Of a stretch of DNA of 64,000 nt, positions 46,769 to 55,127 are shown piece after piece; the first letter of the stretch is position 1, and each line of letters begins with the position of its first letter. Both the position numbers and the translations under genes were made by a program. The notes below the pieces were generated by a model. The model saw only the letters and a list, made by a program, of their open reading frames with translations. It was not told where the DNA came from and did no database searches. Source of the stretch: Methylacidiphilum kamchatkense Kam1 (GTDB lineage Bacteria > Verrucomicrobiota > Verrucomicrobiia > Methylacidiphilales > Methylacidiphilaceae). The stretch covers positions 1,488,001 through 1,552,000 of the forward strand of contig NZ_CP037899.1 in the NCBI RefSeq assembly GCF_007475525.1, given 5' to 3'.

Positions 46769-47482
46769 TCATTCCGCCCCTTTCCGTGGAATCACAATTT
46801 CGGTCAGCCAACACGCCTCTGATAAACTTAATAGATAAAGAACCGTTTGAGCGATATCTTCGGGCTGTATATAGAACACTCCTTCCACCCCAGTCATCGG
46901 AGTAGCCACCATCCCGGGGCAAATGGCAGTCGCTTTTATATTATACCTTTTTCCTTCATCGGCCATGGCTTTCGTCAGGCCCATTACACCAAACTTCGAA
47001 GCGCTATAACCTGCCGTATTCGCCCAAGCATCCACTCCTGCCAGAGAGGAGATATTGATAATATACCCTCCTGTCTGCTGCTTTTTCATCTGCTTAAAAG
47101 CTTCCCTTGAACACCAAAAGGTTCCATAAAGATTGGTTTTGAGCATCCGATCAAAACTTAAGGTGGACAACTCATCTAATGGAGCATAAATCCCAATGCC
47201 GGCATTGTTCACAAGAATATCTAAGCGCCCAAAACAATTGACGGTCTCAGTAATAAGCCGGATACAACTTTCTTCTTTAGAAACGTCGATTTCCAAGGGT
47301 AGAATTTTAGCAAATGTTTTGGCCTCAATTTCTAAAGCGACTTGTTGATTTAACTCCATTCTTCGAGAAGCGATCACAACGCTAGCTCCAGAAGCAGACA
47401 GAGCATAGGCAATTTCTTTGCCTATTCCACTGTTGGCACCTGTTACTATGGCGATCTTTCCATTTAAAAAATTAGCTTCCAT
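46769..47482 (-). CDS. Short-chain dehydrogenase/reductase
   Basis: A 237-residue classical SDR. The cofactor loop TGANSGIG (about 14-21), structural NNAG (about 91-94), catalytic Ser in INISSLAG and the YSASK catalytic Tyr-Lys pair (about 155-159) are all present. An Arg-rich loop after the second strand (ASRRME) suggests NADP(H) preference. The substrate cannot be told from sequence. It is on the same strand as the 5-formyl-THF cycloligase gene 70 bp upstream. Confidence 0.93.
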   Translation of the reverse strand: MEANFLNGKIAIVTGANSGIGKEIAYALSASGASVVIASRRMELNQQVALEIEAKTFAKILPLEIDVSKEESCIRLITETVNCFGRLDILVNNAGIGIYAPLDELSTLSFDRMLKTNLYGTFWCSREAFKQMKKQQTGGYIINISSLAGVDAWANTAGYSASKFGVMGLTKAMADEGKRYNIKATAICPGMVATPMTGVEGVFYIQPEDIAQTVLYLLSLSEACWLTEIVIPRKGAE

Positions 47483-47552
47483 AGACTACCTTATGCCCAG
47501 AACCTACTCAGGCAGCAAGCTCCTAAAAGCTCTTGGAAAAAATCAAAAAATA

Positions 47553-48146
47553 TTAAGATCGCAAAACGACTCGAATCAATTCCTTTTCAGTAATTATAAG
47601 GTCCAGCCGTTGATCATGAGGTTCGGTATAGATTTTATGAATTTCCTGGAAAGAGAAAAAAAGGCCAATTCGACATACTTTTGATGGAAGTGTGGAAAGA
47701 CAGCGATCATACAATCCAAGGCCTCTGCCAAGCCTTTGACCTTGACGATCAAAGCCAACTCCTGGAACAAGAATCAGATCCATCTCTTGGCTTGGAACTT
47801 CAATGCAGGAAGACTTCGGTTCCATGATCCCCATGAAATTTTTTTCTAGATCTTCCTTTTTTTCTACTTCGAAAAACAAAAGTTGCTTCTCTACCACTTT
47901 TGGGAACAAAACTTTCTTTTTGCTGGCTTTGGCTAATCGGAAAGTATCAGAGGTGTCCGGTTCAGAGGGGAGAGAAGAATAAAGGGTGACCACACGAGCA
48001 TCTTGCCAGACCGGATGACTGCACAACCGATGTGTGATCTCAATGGAAGCTTTTTTTCGATCCTCCTCCCTCAAGCAACCCATCACTTTAGATTTTAAAA
48101 GCCTCCTTTGAACCTGTTTTAAAGAATAAGACGTAGTAATAGCCAT
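47553..48146 (-). CDS. 5-formyltetrahydrofolate cyclo-ligase
   Basis: A 197-residue protein that converts 5-formyl-THF to 5,10-methenyl-THF with ATP. Family marks are a basic N-terminal helix, LYSSLPSEPDT (about 55-65), FPKVVEKQLLFF, and the C-terminal nucleotide loop PGVGFDRQGQRLGRGLGLYDR region (positions about 125-145; the usual G-x-G-x-G-x-Y-D-R). Length is typical. In a methanotroph, folate one-carbon pools are central, but this is an ordinary repair-type enzyme. Confidence 0.93.
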   Translation of the reverse strand: MAITTSYSLKQVQRRLLKSKVMGCLREEDRKKASIEITHRLCSHPVWQDARVVTLYSSLPSEPDTSDTFRLAKASKKKVLFPKVVEKQLLFFEVEKKEDLEKNFMGIMEPKSSCIEVPSQEMDLILVPGVGFDRQGQRLGRGLGLYDRCLSTLPSKVCRIGLFFSFQEIHKIYTEPHDQRLDLIITEKELIRVVLRS

Positions 48147-48235
48147 TTAGTATAAAAATCTGAAAAAAAAGAAAATGTAAAATAAAAAAGAAAATATAAA
48201 ACCTTTCTTTATTCTATGCCATTTTTTTTAAAGTT

Positions 48236-48390
48236 TTATTCATGACGTCGTTGTAAAAAAAGATTATGCTGCATAAGCTTATTAAATTTTTCGTCACGAG
48301 AAACATCCGAATTCTTTATTAATTTATCCATTGCTTCCACCACAGGATCTTTGGGTAGAATCTTTTTTTCTTTTTTTCTCTTTTTTTCAT
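48236..48390 (-). CDS. Possible small basic protein, frame broken in A-rich start
   Basis: A protein-like stretch ends at 48236: PVVEAMDKLIKNSDVSRDEK and about 14 further residues to a TAA. No ATG lies in this frame before the internal Met (48331, giving 31 residues). An ATG at 48390 starts MKKREKKKK in a neighbouring frame through three A7 runs, so one base gained in those runs would join them into a protein of about 51 residues. It could be a real small gene with a homopolymer miscall, or chance. Nothing else is recognised in the 48147-48558 gap, which is otherwise very A/T rich. Confidence 0.3.
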
Positions 48391-48558
48391 GAAAATCACT
48401 TTTACTGTTTTTTTTTACTCTTTTTTACAGGCAATATCATAGCCCTCAAAAAATAATAACAAAAGAATAATTACAATTTTTAGCTAAAGAAGGAAATAGG
48501 TATATATTCCATAATATTTTCCCTATTTCTATAGAGAAATCATCAGGGAAAATGATAG

Positions 48559-49245
48559 TTATTCTTTAGGGTAAGGCTCATTCAATGTATCGATAAGGCT
48601 CTGGGCACTTTTAGGCGGTTGTACCTGTCCAGAGAAGATTTCAGAGGGACTAACAGCTCTATGATAATAACGTTCATTGACTTCTGGTTCTTCACGAATT
48701 TCTACCCCTTGCAGAGCAATGCCACCAAAGAGCCCTTCCGTAGATCGATAAGTATAGATATTACTTTTAGGCTTTATCAAAGCCTGTCTTTCGCTTTCAG
48801 GCCCAGCAACCCCACTCATTTCGCCTGTTAAGTGGACTTTACCCCCACGAGAAAATTGTCTGACAGCTTTGTCTGAATTAAGAATAATCACATAGTCAGT
48901 TTTGGTTCCACCCACTTGTAACCCCACCCCAATGCCACTCATTGAAATTGCTGATGGTCCTGACCAACCTCCAATAGGAAGTCGAACAACAACAAGGCCT
49001 TTGCCGTATTCTCCACTAATGACAAAACCCCCTTTAGTTACTTCCAGATAAGCTACCCCTTTTGCTTTATCCCATACTGATTTTGGAATCTTCCCTTCCT
49101 GTTTAAACTGATGAATGACCGCAGAGGCATCGTGGACTATTTCTTTTAAATTCCAAGAGGCATGGAGTGGCCCCATCAGACCAAAAAACGAAAGGATAAA
49201 CGCAACCAGGAATCTATTAAAAAAAAGAGAACGTGTTGAATTCAT
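48559..49245 (-). CDS. SYLF/YSC84-domain lipid-binding protein
   Basis: A 228-residue protein with a signal peptide (about 1-29). The SYLF (Ysc84 actin-binding-like) domain spans most of the mature chain. Typical segments are IPKSVWDKAKGVAYLEVTKG, GEYGKGLVVVR, WSGPSAISMSGIGVGLQVGG and the later SRGGKVHLTGEMS. In bacteria such proteins are secreted or periplasmic and may bind lipids; the function is not defined. A single gene, with the FecR-like gene 100 bp upstream on the same strand. Confidence 0.9.
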   Translation of the reverse strand: MNSTRSLFFNRFLVAFILSFFGLMGPLHASWNLKEIVHDASAVIHQFKQEGKIPKSVWDKAKGVAYLEVTKGGFVISGEYGKGLVVVRLPIGGWSGPSAISMSGIGVGLQVGGTKTDYVIILNSDKAVRQFSRGGKVHLTGEMSGVAGPESERQALIKPKSNIYTYRSTEGLFGGIALQGVEIREEPEVNERYYHRAVSPSEIFSGQVQPPKSAQSLIDTLNEPYPKE

Positions 49246-49348
49246 AAGGTTAATTCTCTGATAATCAAAATAGTTAGCTTAAGCAATCTTTTTTATAATT
49301 TCTGAAACGCCTTATGGAGGAAAACAAGGAACAGAGAAAGAAAGACCG

Positions 49349-49903
49349 TTACTTTTTATCTTGATTCTTATCTTGAGAGATTGGTCTTTTTTCGGCGGTG
49401 CCATCTGCTCTTACATAGACCATCTCCCCTGAATGAAGCTGATATGTTTCATTTTTTGCATTTAACAAGAGGGTTGCCTCTCCCTGTTCTGCTGCGTACT
49501 GTTGTTCGCCAGAAGCATAAGAAGCATAAAATTTTCCCGATGTCTGAGAAGTAAAGGTCCCTCCTTTTGTAATCACCTTAAAATCCTTTGAACTAAACTC
49601 AATCTTGCCTCTATCTAGCTCAAAGACAATAGGATTTTCATTTTTTAATGTAACGACGGTAAGGCTATCGACGGTCGCTTCTTCCCCTTTATCTTTCCAT
49701 CCGATCGTACAAACGGAAAAGTAGTCCGTTTTTATCACTTGGCCTACTTGAATAGAACTACCTGCTTGGACCGGTATCCCATAGGTGGTAACCACGCTAT
49801 TCTGATCTCCTCCTTTAATCGATGTGATTTCGGCCGCATAACAAACTATGGGAAGAAAACTGAAAAATAAAAATACTTTTATCGGGAATAAACTTTTTTT
49901 CAT
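49349..49903 (-). CDS. Secreted FecR-like protein
   Basis: About 184 residues from the ATG at 49903 (a TTG at 49921 is possible). A signal peptide ends near V-C-Y-A-A. The rest is a FecR-type beta domain: VQAGSSIQVGQVIKT, VTLKNENPIVFELDRGKIEF, and VITKGGTFTSQTSGKFYASY fit the pattern in which an extracytoplasmic FecR domain follows a leader. Unlike true FecR anti-sigma regulators it has no cytoplasmic part, and no sigma factor or TonB receptor is adjacent. Function unknown. Confidence 0.78.
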   Translation of the reverse strand: MKKSLFPIKVFLFFSFLPIVCYAAEITSIKGGDQNSVVTTYGIPVQAGSSIQVGQVIKTDYFSVCTIGWKDKGEEATVDSLTVVTLKNENPIVFELDRGKIEFSSKDFKVITKGGTFTSQTSGKFYASYASGEQQYAAEQGEATLLLNAKNETYQLHSGEMVYVRADGTAEKRPISQDKNQDKK

Positions 49904-50130
49904 AAAAAATTTTTTTAACAATATGTTTGTTAATCAAGCAAAAATTGCAAGCATTTTACCTCATTATACTTTGAAGATTGTAGGAATTTTTCCTAACAAC
50001 GGTTTTTATCTTTTTTTACCATATCTCTTTATTGGATGGAAGGATAGAAAAAATAGAAAAGCATAGGATTTTTCTTTTGCAATGATTGCTCATAAAAGGA
50101 GATGTGCGAGAATAGCTATCCGATCGAGAG

Positions 50131-50610
50131 GATTGGATGAAATTGCTTAGGCTGGCTCCATCTTGTTTTTTGGCTTGAATCTATCCCTGATAAAGCTAGA
50201 ATAACAGGAATGGTATAATGGTGGATCTGCCTCAGCAGAAGCATAGACTCCTTTGAAGCAGATACCGGTTTAAGTGCCTGATCAGAAACAGGCCAAGCTT
50301 GTTTAGTTTGTGTCTGGAATGTGGTACCTGCCACAAGCTCTGCAGGCGGGGAATGGACAAAATTTAGCTTTTAGGACCAGTGGATGGTTATTAGCTGGCT
50401 AAACCTGGATGGCATTGGCATGAGTGCAATGATGTGAGTTTCTAAAAAGCATCAGAAAATCTCCTGCATAGCAGGAGACTGAGCAAGAAAGTTGTCTAGC
50501 TTCAGTCACACCTCAAGCCCAGTACCTGAAATGGGGTATGTTCCCTATGGGATGAGCACAGAGTTTGGGGAGCTTGTCAAGAAGCCCATCCCTAGAGGGT
50601 TACAGTAGTG
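50131..50610 (+). mobile_element. Probable relic of an IS200/IS605-type element (TnpB 3' end and right-end RNA-like sequence)
   Basis: No intact gene lies between 49904 and 50616. Plus-strand fragments read SLCLECGTCHKL (about 50290-50325), reminiscent of the second half of a TnpB zinc finger. A perfect hairpin TCTCCTGC-ATA-GCAGGAGA sits at 50460-50478. The stretch near 50575-50600 (GTCAAGAAGCCC, then a CCCT/AGGG mini-hairpin) resembles the guide-RNA-bearing right end of these elements. It stops just before tRNA-Thr. This is pattern memory only; no transposase is intact. Confidence 0.35.
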
Positions 50611-50616
50611 CCACAT

Positions 50617-50689
50617 TGCCGGCTTAGCTCAGAGGTAGAGCAACGGTTTTGTAAACCGTGGGTCGAGGGTTCGAATCCCTCAGCCGGCT
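50617..50689 (+). tRNA. tRNA-Thr (TGT)
   Basis: Acceptor GCCGGCT/AGCCGGC, D arm TAGCTCAGAGGTAGAGC, anticodon stem ACGGT/ACCGT around TTTGTAA with anticodon TGT, and T arm GAGGG-TTCGAAT-CCCTC. CCA is not encoded. Confidence 0.97.
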
Positions 50690-51043
50690 CTTCTTCCTGC
50701 TAAAATTGCTTTGGTAGCTGCTTTAAGTTTTTTCCCCCAATAGATGAGAACCCACCAAAAAAAGCCTAATTGGCATTTCAAAAAAAGGCCCCTTCGAGCC
50801 TTAAGAGACACCCGAATCTTCTGACTTTAGCCTTCAAAAGACCTTAGAGCATCTATTCTTGGAGCCCTCTCTATTCTTTCTGCACTTTTTCGCCAGCTCC
50901 ATAAGGCAGTATTGAAACCCATTGCGATTAATTTTTCCCCAACTGGTTCCAGTGCAACAAGCTGGATGGATCATCATTATTTTCTTTTTCTCTCAGCAAG
51001 ACGAAAAAGGGTCAATGGATTTAAATTACTCAAGGATCTCATC
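50690..51043. other. Non-coding gap after tRNA-Thr
   Basis: About 350 bp with no recognised feature. An open frame reaching back to 50912 is continuous with the next gene but precedes its ribosome-binding site and signal-anchor start, so it is probably untranslated leader. Confidence 0.4.
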
Positions 51044-52111
51044 ATGAAAAAAATAATAGCTATTGGCACTACCCTTATCATTCTTATTGTATTTGTCTCC
51101 TTCTATCTTTTTAAGTTTCATCTTGGGTTCCTTCTCGATATTCATAAGGCATATCAGACCCTAGAGAAAAATAGGCCTACCATCGATCAAATTGAGGCGG
51201 CTGTCGAACAAGCCATTCCAGAATATCTGAGCATCATAGAAATCAATATAGAGCAGATAGAACAAACCCCCATCGGTTTGCGTATTGACTGTTCCTTTAG
51301 GGTTTCAATCGACATGGATATCTACAAAGTTGCTTCCACCCCTGTCCTTCAAAACCCAGAGGAATTAAAGTCTATTGATCTAATTCCAAAAGATCTTAGA
51401 GAGATGGCAATCAAAGAAATAGAAAATACGGTCTTTATTCCTTCGCTTCCCTCTGGAATGACTTACGATTACACCCATCAACAAATAGCTTTTAGGCAAG
51501 GAGAAGAGCTGCAGTTAAAAGCAGCTGTTAGAGCATCGGAAAATTCGCTAGGGGGATGGACCCTTGAAGCTGAAATAGAAGATGCTCCATGGGGTATTAA
51601 AACTCCAGGAACTTATCTAAAAACGGCTTTGCAGATGGCCAACGATAGGAGGGATGAAATCTTAGTATGGGAACAAATTTGGCGTAAGTATTTAGAGTTA
51701 GAACAACATCCAAAAGAAAAACAGGAAGCTTTGAGGAGGTTTGCTGAAGAGAAAAAGAAACAACCACCTCTTTCTCCAAAACACGAAATGGTTGCAACGA
51801 CAGAAAATGCAACAAAGGAAAAAATCAAAACTAGTAAAGAACACCCCTATGCTAAATTTGAGCCGTGCTTTGTCAAAGTTGCCTTCTTTCGGGCAGCCGC
51901 TGTGTATAGAAAAATAGGCTCAGATGTGACCATTCGCATTACAAGAACCATAAGAGTGCTATCTTATACTATCCCTGAAGGCACCAGAGCCTTTGGTAAG
52001 GTAATAAAGAATGATGGAAGAAATGGCATGGATGTACAATTTACTCGAGCGATTCTTCCCAGAGGTACCATCGTAAAATTCAACAAACGGGCAAAGATTA
52101 TTCCTATATAG
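51044..52111 (+). CDS. Signal-anchored extracytoplasmic protein, relative of the protein at 1-1614
   Basis: About 355 residues from the ATG at 51044, with AAGGAT upstream; the frame is open further back, but that part has no membrane-protein start. One TM (about 4-24) is followed by an extracytoplasmic domain (about 35-230), a charged linker (about 235-275) and a beta-rich C-terminal domain (about 280-355, possibly SH3-like). Residues about 40-235 follow the same order of landmarks as the 1-1614 product: A-Q-x-I-P near the start, PVL, a P-x-DL-x3-A segment, a G-x-x-Y step, AFRQGEE-type, GW, then APW and PGT. I infer a shared domain. No function is known, and it lacks the zinc ribbon. Confidence 0.7.
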   Translation: MKKIIAIGTTLIILIVFVSFYLFKFHLGFLLDIHKAYQTLEKNRPTIDQIEAAVEQAIPEYLSIIEINIEQIEQTPIGLRIDCSFRVSIDMDIYKVASTPVLQNPEELKSIDLIPKDLREMAIKEIENTVFIPSLPSGMTYDYTHQQIAFRQGEELQLKAAVRASENSLGGWTLEAEIEDAPWGIKTPGTYLKTALQMANDRRDEILVWEQIWRKYLELEQHPKEKQEALRRFAEEKKKQPPLSPKHEMVATTENATKEKIKTSKEHPYAKFEPCFVKVAFFRAAAVYRKIGSDVTIRITRTIRVLSYTIPEGTRAFGKVIKNDGRNGMDVQFTRAILPRGTIVKFNKRAKIIPI

Positions 52112-52606
52112 TCTCTTAGCTTTTATAGTCGCACAGAAAGATCCCATCTTCGAGTCGGTTGCTTAGTAAGCAGTTTGGTAAAATCTAGAAAATTCTCTCC
52201 TCCTACCCCATCGGCTCCAAGCGCTCTTGGAAGCTGTAGGCAATACGAGCTAAACTTCACTAGCGCTGCAAACGATACAGGGAGGTAGCTTATACCACAT
52301 GGCGATTCCTAAAGCCTACAGTGGTACAACAAAGAGGGTATACCGACACTTTTCTTTGGCAACCTAGACAGGATGCAAAGAACCTATGCCGACCCTCACT
52401 CCTAGCAGAGCCTGTGCCCTTTCTATATTTATTACTCCCAGCTTTTATAATCTGGCAAAGAGTATTCAAAAATGTGATGAGACTACAGACAATATCCTAA
52501 GAGCTATCCGATTTTGGAAGGGTTATGATATGAATTTTACCTAGAAAAGGAGCAAGTAGCTTTCCTTATTTTCCATTTTCATGCCAATTGCTAAGCTTTG
52601 CACTTT
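52112..52606. other. Gap between the 51-kb membrane protein and the protoglobin
   Basis: About 495 bp. It includes a 53-codon ATG frame (52389-52550), MPTLTPSRACALSIF onward, with no recognisable domain and no ribosome site, probably chance or decayed sequence. No RNA gene or inverted repeat of note. Confidence 0.4.
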
Positions 52607-53194
52607 ATGCATGCCAACATAGTTGCTGTCACTCAATTCATTCTTGAGCAGATGCCAGAAAGTTGCCGTTTCGACCCGGAAGATGGAGAAAAACTGCTCT
52701 CATTAAGGCCTTACCTTTATCCTCTAGAAGACAAACTTGTCAAAGGATTTTATGACCTTCTGTATAGTCATCCTCCAACGGCTTCTATTTTTGATCCAAC
52801 GGAAAGAGAAAAAAGGGAATGGACGCTTAGAAATTGGTGGAGACGAACCTTAGATGGTCCCTTTGATCTACAATACTGGACCTGGCAAGCAGCGGTCGGA
52901 ATTATTCACATTCGGAGAAAAGTCAAAAATCCAATGATGATAGGGATGTGGGGCTGGATATTGAATTTCATTGGGAAAGAAATTTCAAATTATCTTTCCT
53001 ACAATGAATTTCTAAGCGCTACCGAAGTCTTGCACCGGCTGGCGGCAACAGCCCAAGCATTGACTGCCGAAAGTTATTTGCACCACTACCTTATTGCTCT
53101 TTCCCAAGCAACAGGTACAGAGCTGCAACTCCTTGACCGGCTTGTTCTTATTGAATTAGATCAGATCCAGGAAATTTTGTCCCAAAGACGCTGA
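52607..53194 (+). CDS. Single-domain protoglobin-like heme protein
   Basis: About 195 residues from the ATG at 52607; a TTG three codons earlier is also possible. It matches the globin-sensor/protoglobin pattern: LEDKLVKGFYDLLYSHPPTA (about 42-61), the WTLRNWW segment (about 72-78), a Trp-rich DLQYWTWQAAVGIIHIRRKV with the likely heme-binding His (about 106 in IIHIRR), and NPMMIGMWGW. No kinase, cyclase or methyl-accepting domain is attached. Such proteins bind oxygen, CO or NO; in an organism handling methane and nitrogen oxides, gas binding is plausible. Transcribed alone. Confidence 0.85.
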   Translation: MHANIVAVTQFILEQMPESCRFDPEDGEKLLSLRPYLYPLEDKLVKGFYDLLYSHPPTASIFDPTEREKREWTLRNWWRRTLDGPFDLQYWTWQAAVGIIHIRRKVKNPMMIGMWGWILNFIGKEISNYLSYNEFLSATEVLHRLAATAQALTAESYLHHYLIALSQATGTELQLLDRLVLIELDQIQEILSQRR

Positions 53195-53229
53195 CTCATT
53201 GCTTAATGACCCTTTGATCTTAGATCCAC

Positions 53230-53736
53230 TCAAGGGGAAGCATAGGAAGGAACAGGAGCACTAGAGAGAAGGCAGCTAGCAAAAGCAGCGATTCCCTCAG
53301 CTCTTCCAAGAAACCCAAGTTTTTCGTTGGTTGTTGCTTTAATCCCAATTTGGGAAGGATCGATTCCTAAGGACAAACTAATTTTTATTTTCATTTCATC
53401 GATAAAAGGGGACAGTTTTGGCTGTTCACAAATAACGACAGAGTCTATATTTTCAACTTTCCAATTTTCTTTCGAAAGCAGCTGGCTAATTTCATTTAAA
53501 AAAACTAAACTAGAAACGTCTTTCCATCTTTGCTCCGAATTAGGGAAAAAGAAGCCAATATCTCTTTTGCCAATAGCTCCAAGGATAGCATCCGCCATTG
53601 CATGAATCAACACGTCGCCATCTGAGTGTCCCAAAAGACCAAATTCAAAAGGTATTTCTACTCCACCAATAACCAGTTTTCTTCCTTTAACCAGCTTATG
53701 CACATCATATCCAATTCCTGTTCTGATCATGGTCAT
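53230..53736 (-). CDS. ispF: 2-C-methyl-D-erythritol 2,4-cyclodiphosphate synthase
   Basis: A 168-residue IspF of the non-mevalonate isoprenoid pathway. The zinc ligands Asp and His in GYDVHK (about 9-14) and His in LLGHSDGDVLIHA (about 43-55) are present, as is the C-terminal ATTNEKLGFLGRAEGIAA signature. It forms cyclic methylerythritol diphosphate. Two Met codons start the frame; either is possible. It converges on the protoglobin gene. Confidence 0.97.
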   Translation of the reverse strand: MTMIRTGIGYDVHKLVKGRKLVIGGVEIPFEFGLLGHSDGDVLIHAMADAILGAIGKRDIGFFFPNSEQRWKDVSSLVFLNEISQLLSKENWKVENIDSVVICEQPKLSPFIDEMKIKISLSLGIDPSQIGIKATTNEKLGFLGRAEGIAAFASCLLSSAPVPSYASP

Positions 53737-53803
53737 ACATTAACGGATGCAAAAAAAATAAAAATCTATTTTTTTTTATTCTTTCCTTTGTTTTAATTTT
53801 TAC

Positions 53804-54673
53804 GTGAGCGTTCATAAAATTGCTCTCATAGGGACGGGTCTACTTGGGCATAGCATAGCTGAAAGATGGCTCCTTACTAGCCACTCTCTTTTGGTTTACA
53901 ACCGTACCGCTTCAAAAGCAATGGATCTTATCGCTCTTGGAGCAAAGTTGTGCAGCTCTGTCTCTGAAGCCATAGAAGCTGCCAATGCTATTTTCCTTGT
54001 CCTTTCTGATGCCACCGTTACTAAAAATCTCCTTTTTGAGTCTAACGTGCCAAGTGCTTTCCATGGAAAAACTTTCTTTCAAATGGGAACCATTAGCCCT
54101 GAGGAATCCGAAGAGCTAGCGCTCAAAATCCAAGAAAAAGGAGGGTCTTTTGTCGAACTACCTGTATTAGGGAGCAAAAACGAAGCAAAGAGTGGAACCC
54201 TTCTGTTAATGTTTGGAGGCAGTGAAGAAGAATACCACCGTTGGTATCCGCTTTTATCAGCGCTGGGTAAAGTTTTTTTTACAGGGGATCCAAGAAAAGC
54301 TGCTGTTTTGAAACTCGCCTTGAATCAACTTATTATTTCTTCTATTATTGCCTTTTCTACAAGCTTCTCCATGGTCTTAAAAGAAAGGATCGATCCTGAG
54401 CTATTTATGGAAATCCTCCGAAAAAGTAGTCTTTATTGTGCGACTTTCGATAAAAAACTGCCTCGAATTCTAAACAAAGATTATTCTTCAGCTAATTTTA
54501 CTTTAAAGCTACTCTTAAAAGACTTAACATTATGCTTGAAGGAAACAGAAAAGCTTTCGATCCAATCGGAGCCTTTAAAAGCCTACGAAAAGCTTATCCG
54601 CAAGGCTATCGATCAAGGTTTTGAAAATTGCGATTATTCTTCTGTTTTCGAAGCCATTTATCAAATCCTATGA
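53804..54673 (+). CDS. Beta-hydroxyacid dehydrogenase (3-hydroxyisobutyrate dehydrogenase / glyoxylate reductase family)
   Basis: A 289-residue protein starting at GTG (53804). The N-terminal NAD(P) loop IGTGLLGHSIAERWL is followed by VYNRTASKA. The substrate loop is FVELPVLGSKNEAKSGTL, and the catalytic Lys lies in LKLALNQLI (about 169). Exact substrate unclear: hydroxyisobutyrate, tartronate semialdehyde and glyoxylate or succinic semialdehyde are the usual options. Its stop overlaps the cupin start (ATGA), so the two are translationally coupled. Confidence 0.92.
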   Translation: MSVHKIALIGTGLLGHSIAERWLLTSHSLLVYNRTASKAMDLIALGAKLCSSVSEAIEAANAIFLVLSDATVTKNLLFESNVPSAFHGKTFFQMGTISPEESEELALKIQEKGGSFVELPVLGSKNEAKSGTLLLMFGGSEEEYHRWYPLLSALGKVFFTGDPRKAAVLKLALNQLIISSIIAFSTSFSMVLKERIDPELFMEILRKSSLYCATFDKKLPRILNKDYSSANFTLKLLLKDLTLCLKETEKLSIQSEPLKAYEKLIRKAIDQGFENCDYSSVFEAIYQIL

Positions 54674-54957
54674 ATAATCAATCCATGGAAATTCGAATAG
54701 AAAAAAATCCTACCCAGCAACGGCTAAAGGAACTTGGAATCAGTCATTGGCCGATATGGGAAAAAGAGGTTTCTAAATTCGACTGGCATTATCCAGAAGA
54801 AGAAACTTGTTATCTACTGGAAGGAGAAGCAATCATTTCTAGTGCCAATAATAAGCCCATTCGAATTGTTCAAGGCGATCTGGTCGTTTTTCCTAAAGGA
54901 CTCTCTTGTCAGTGGGAAATAGTAAAAAAAGTAAAAAAACATTATAAAATCGGTTAG
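54670..54957 (+). CDS. Small cupin-fold protein
   Basis: About 95 residues from the ATG at 54670, which overlaps the dehydrogenase stop as ATGA. It is a single-domain cupin of the DUF861 / Cupin_3 type: a conserved FDWHYPEEETCYLLEGEA strand pair, GDLVVFPKGLSCQWEI, and a short tail. The usual metal-binding His set is mostly replaced. Function unknown; the coupling suggests a shared pathway with the dehydrogenase. Confidence 0.82.
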   Translation: MNNQSMEIRIEKNPTQQRLKELGISHWPIWEKEVSKFDWHYPEEETCYLLEGEAIISSANNKPIRIVQGDLVVFPKGLSCQWEIVKKVKKHYKIG

Positions 54958-55039
54958 CTTCGATAGATTTTTTCTTAACATTGAGTATTGTTGAGTATTG
55001 ACAGAAACATCGATAAAGTTTTTCTATCATCGATCTTCA

Positions 55040-55112
55040 GGCCCCATCATCTAGTCGGTTAGGATACGGCCCTCTCAAGGCCGGTGGACGGGTTCGAATC
55101 CCGTTGGGGCTA
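55040..55112 (+). tRNA. tRNA-Glu (CTC)
   Basis: Acceptor GGCCCCA pairs with TGGGGCT (one G-U), anticodon stem CGGCC/GGCCG encloses CTCTCAA with anticodon CTC, and T arm ACGGG-TTCGAAT-CCCGT. Discriminator A. CCA is not encoded. Confidence 0.96.
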
Positions 55113-55127
55113 TTTTTTCCTAACCAA

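Noticed and set aside
50131-50334. 72-codon minus-strand frame before tRNA-Thr as a gene
   Set aside because: No domain; it lies in a region that looks like decayed mobile DNA.
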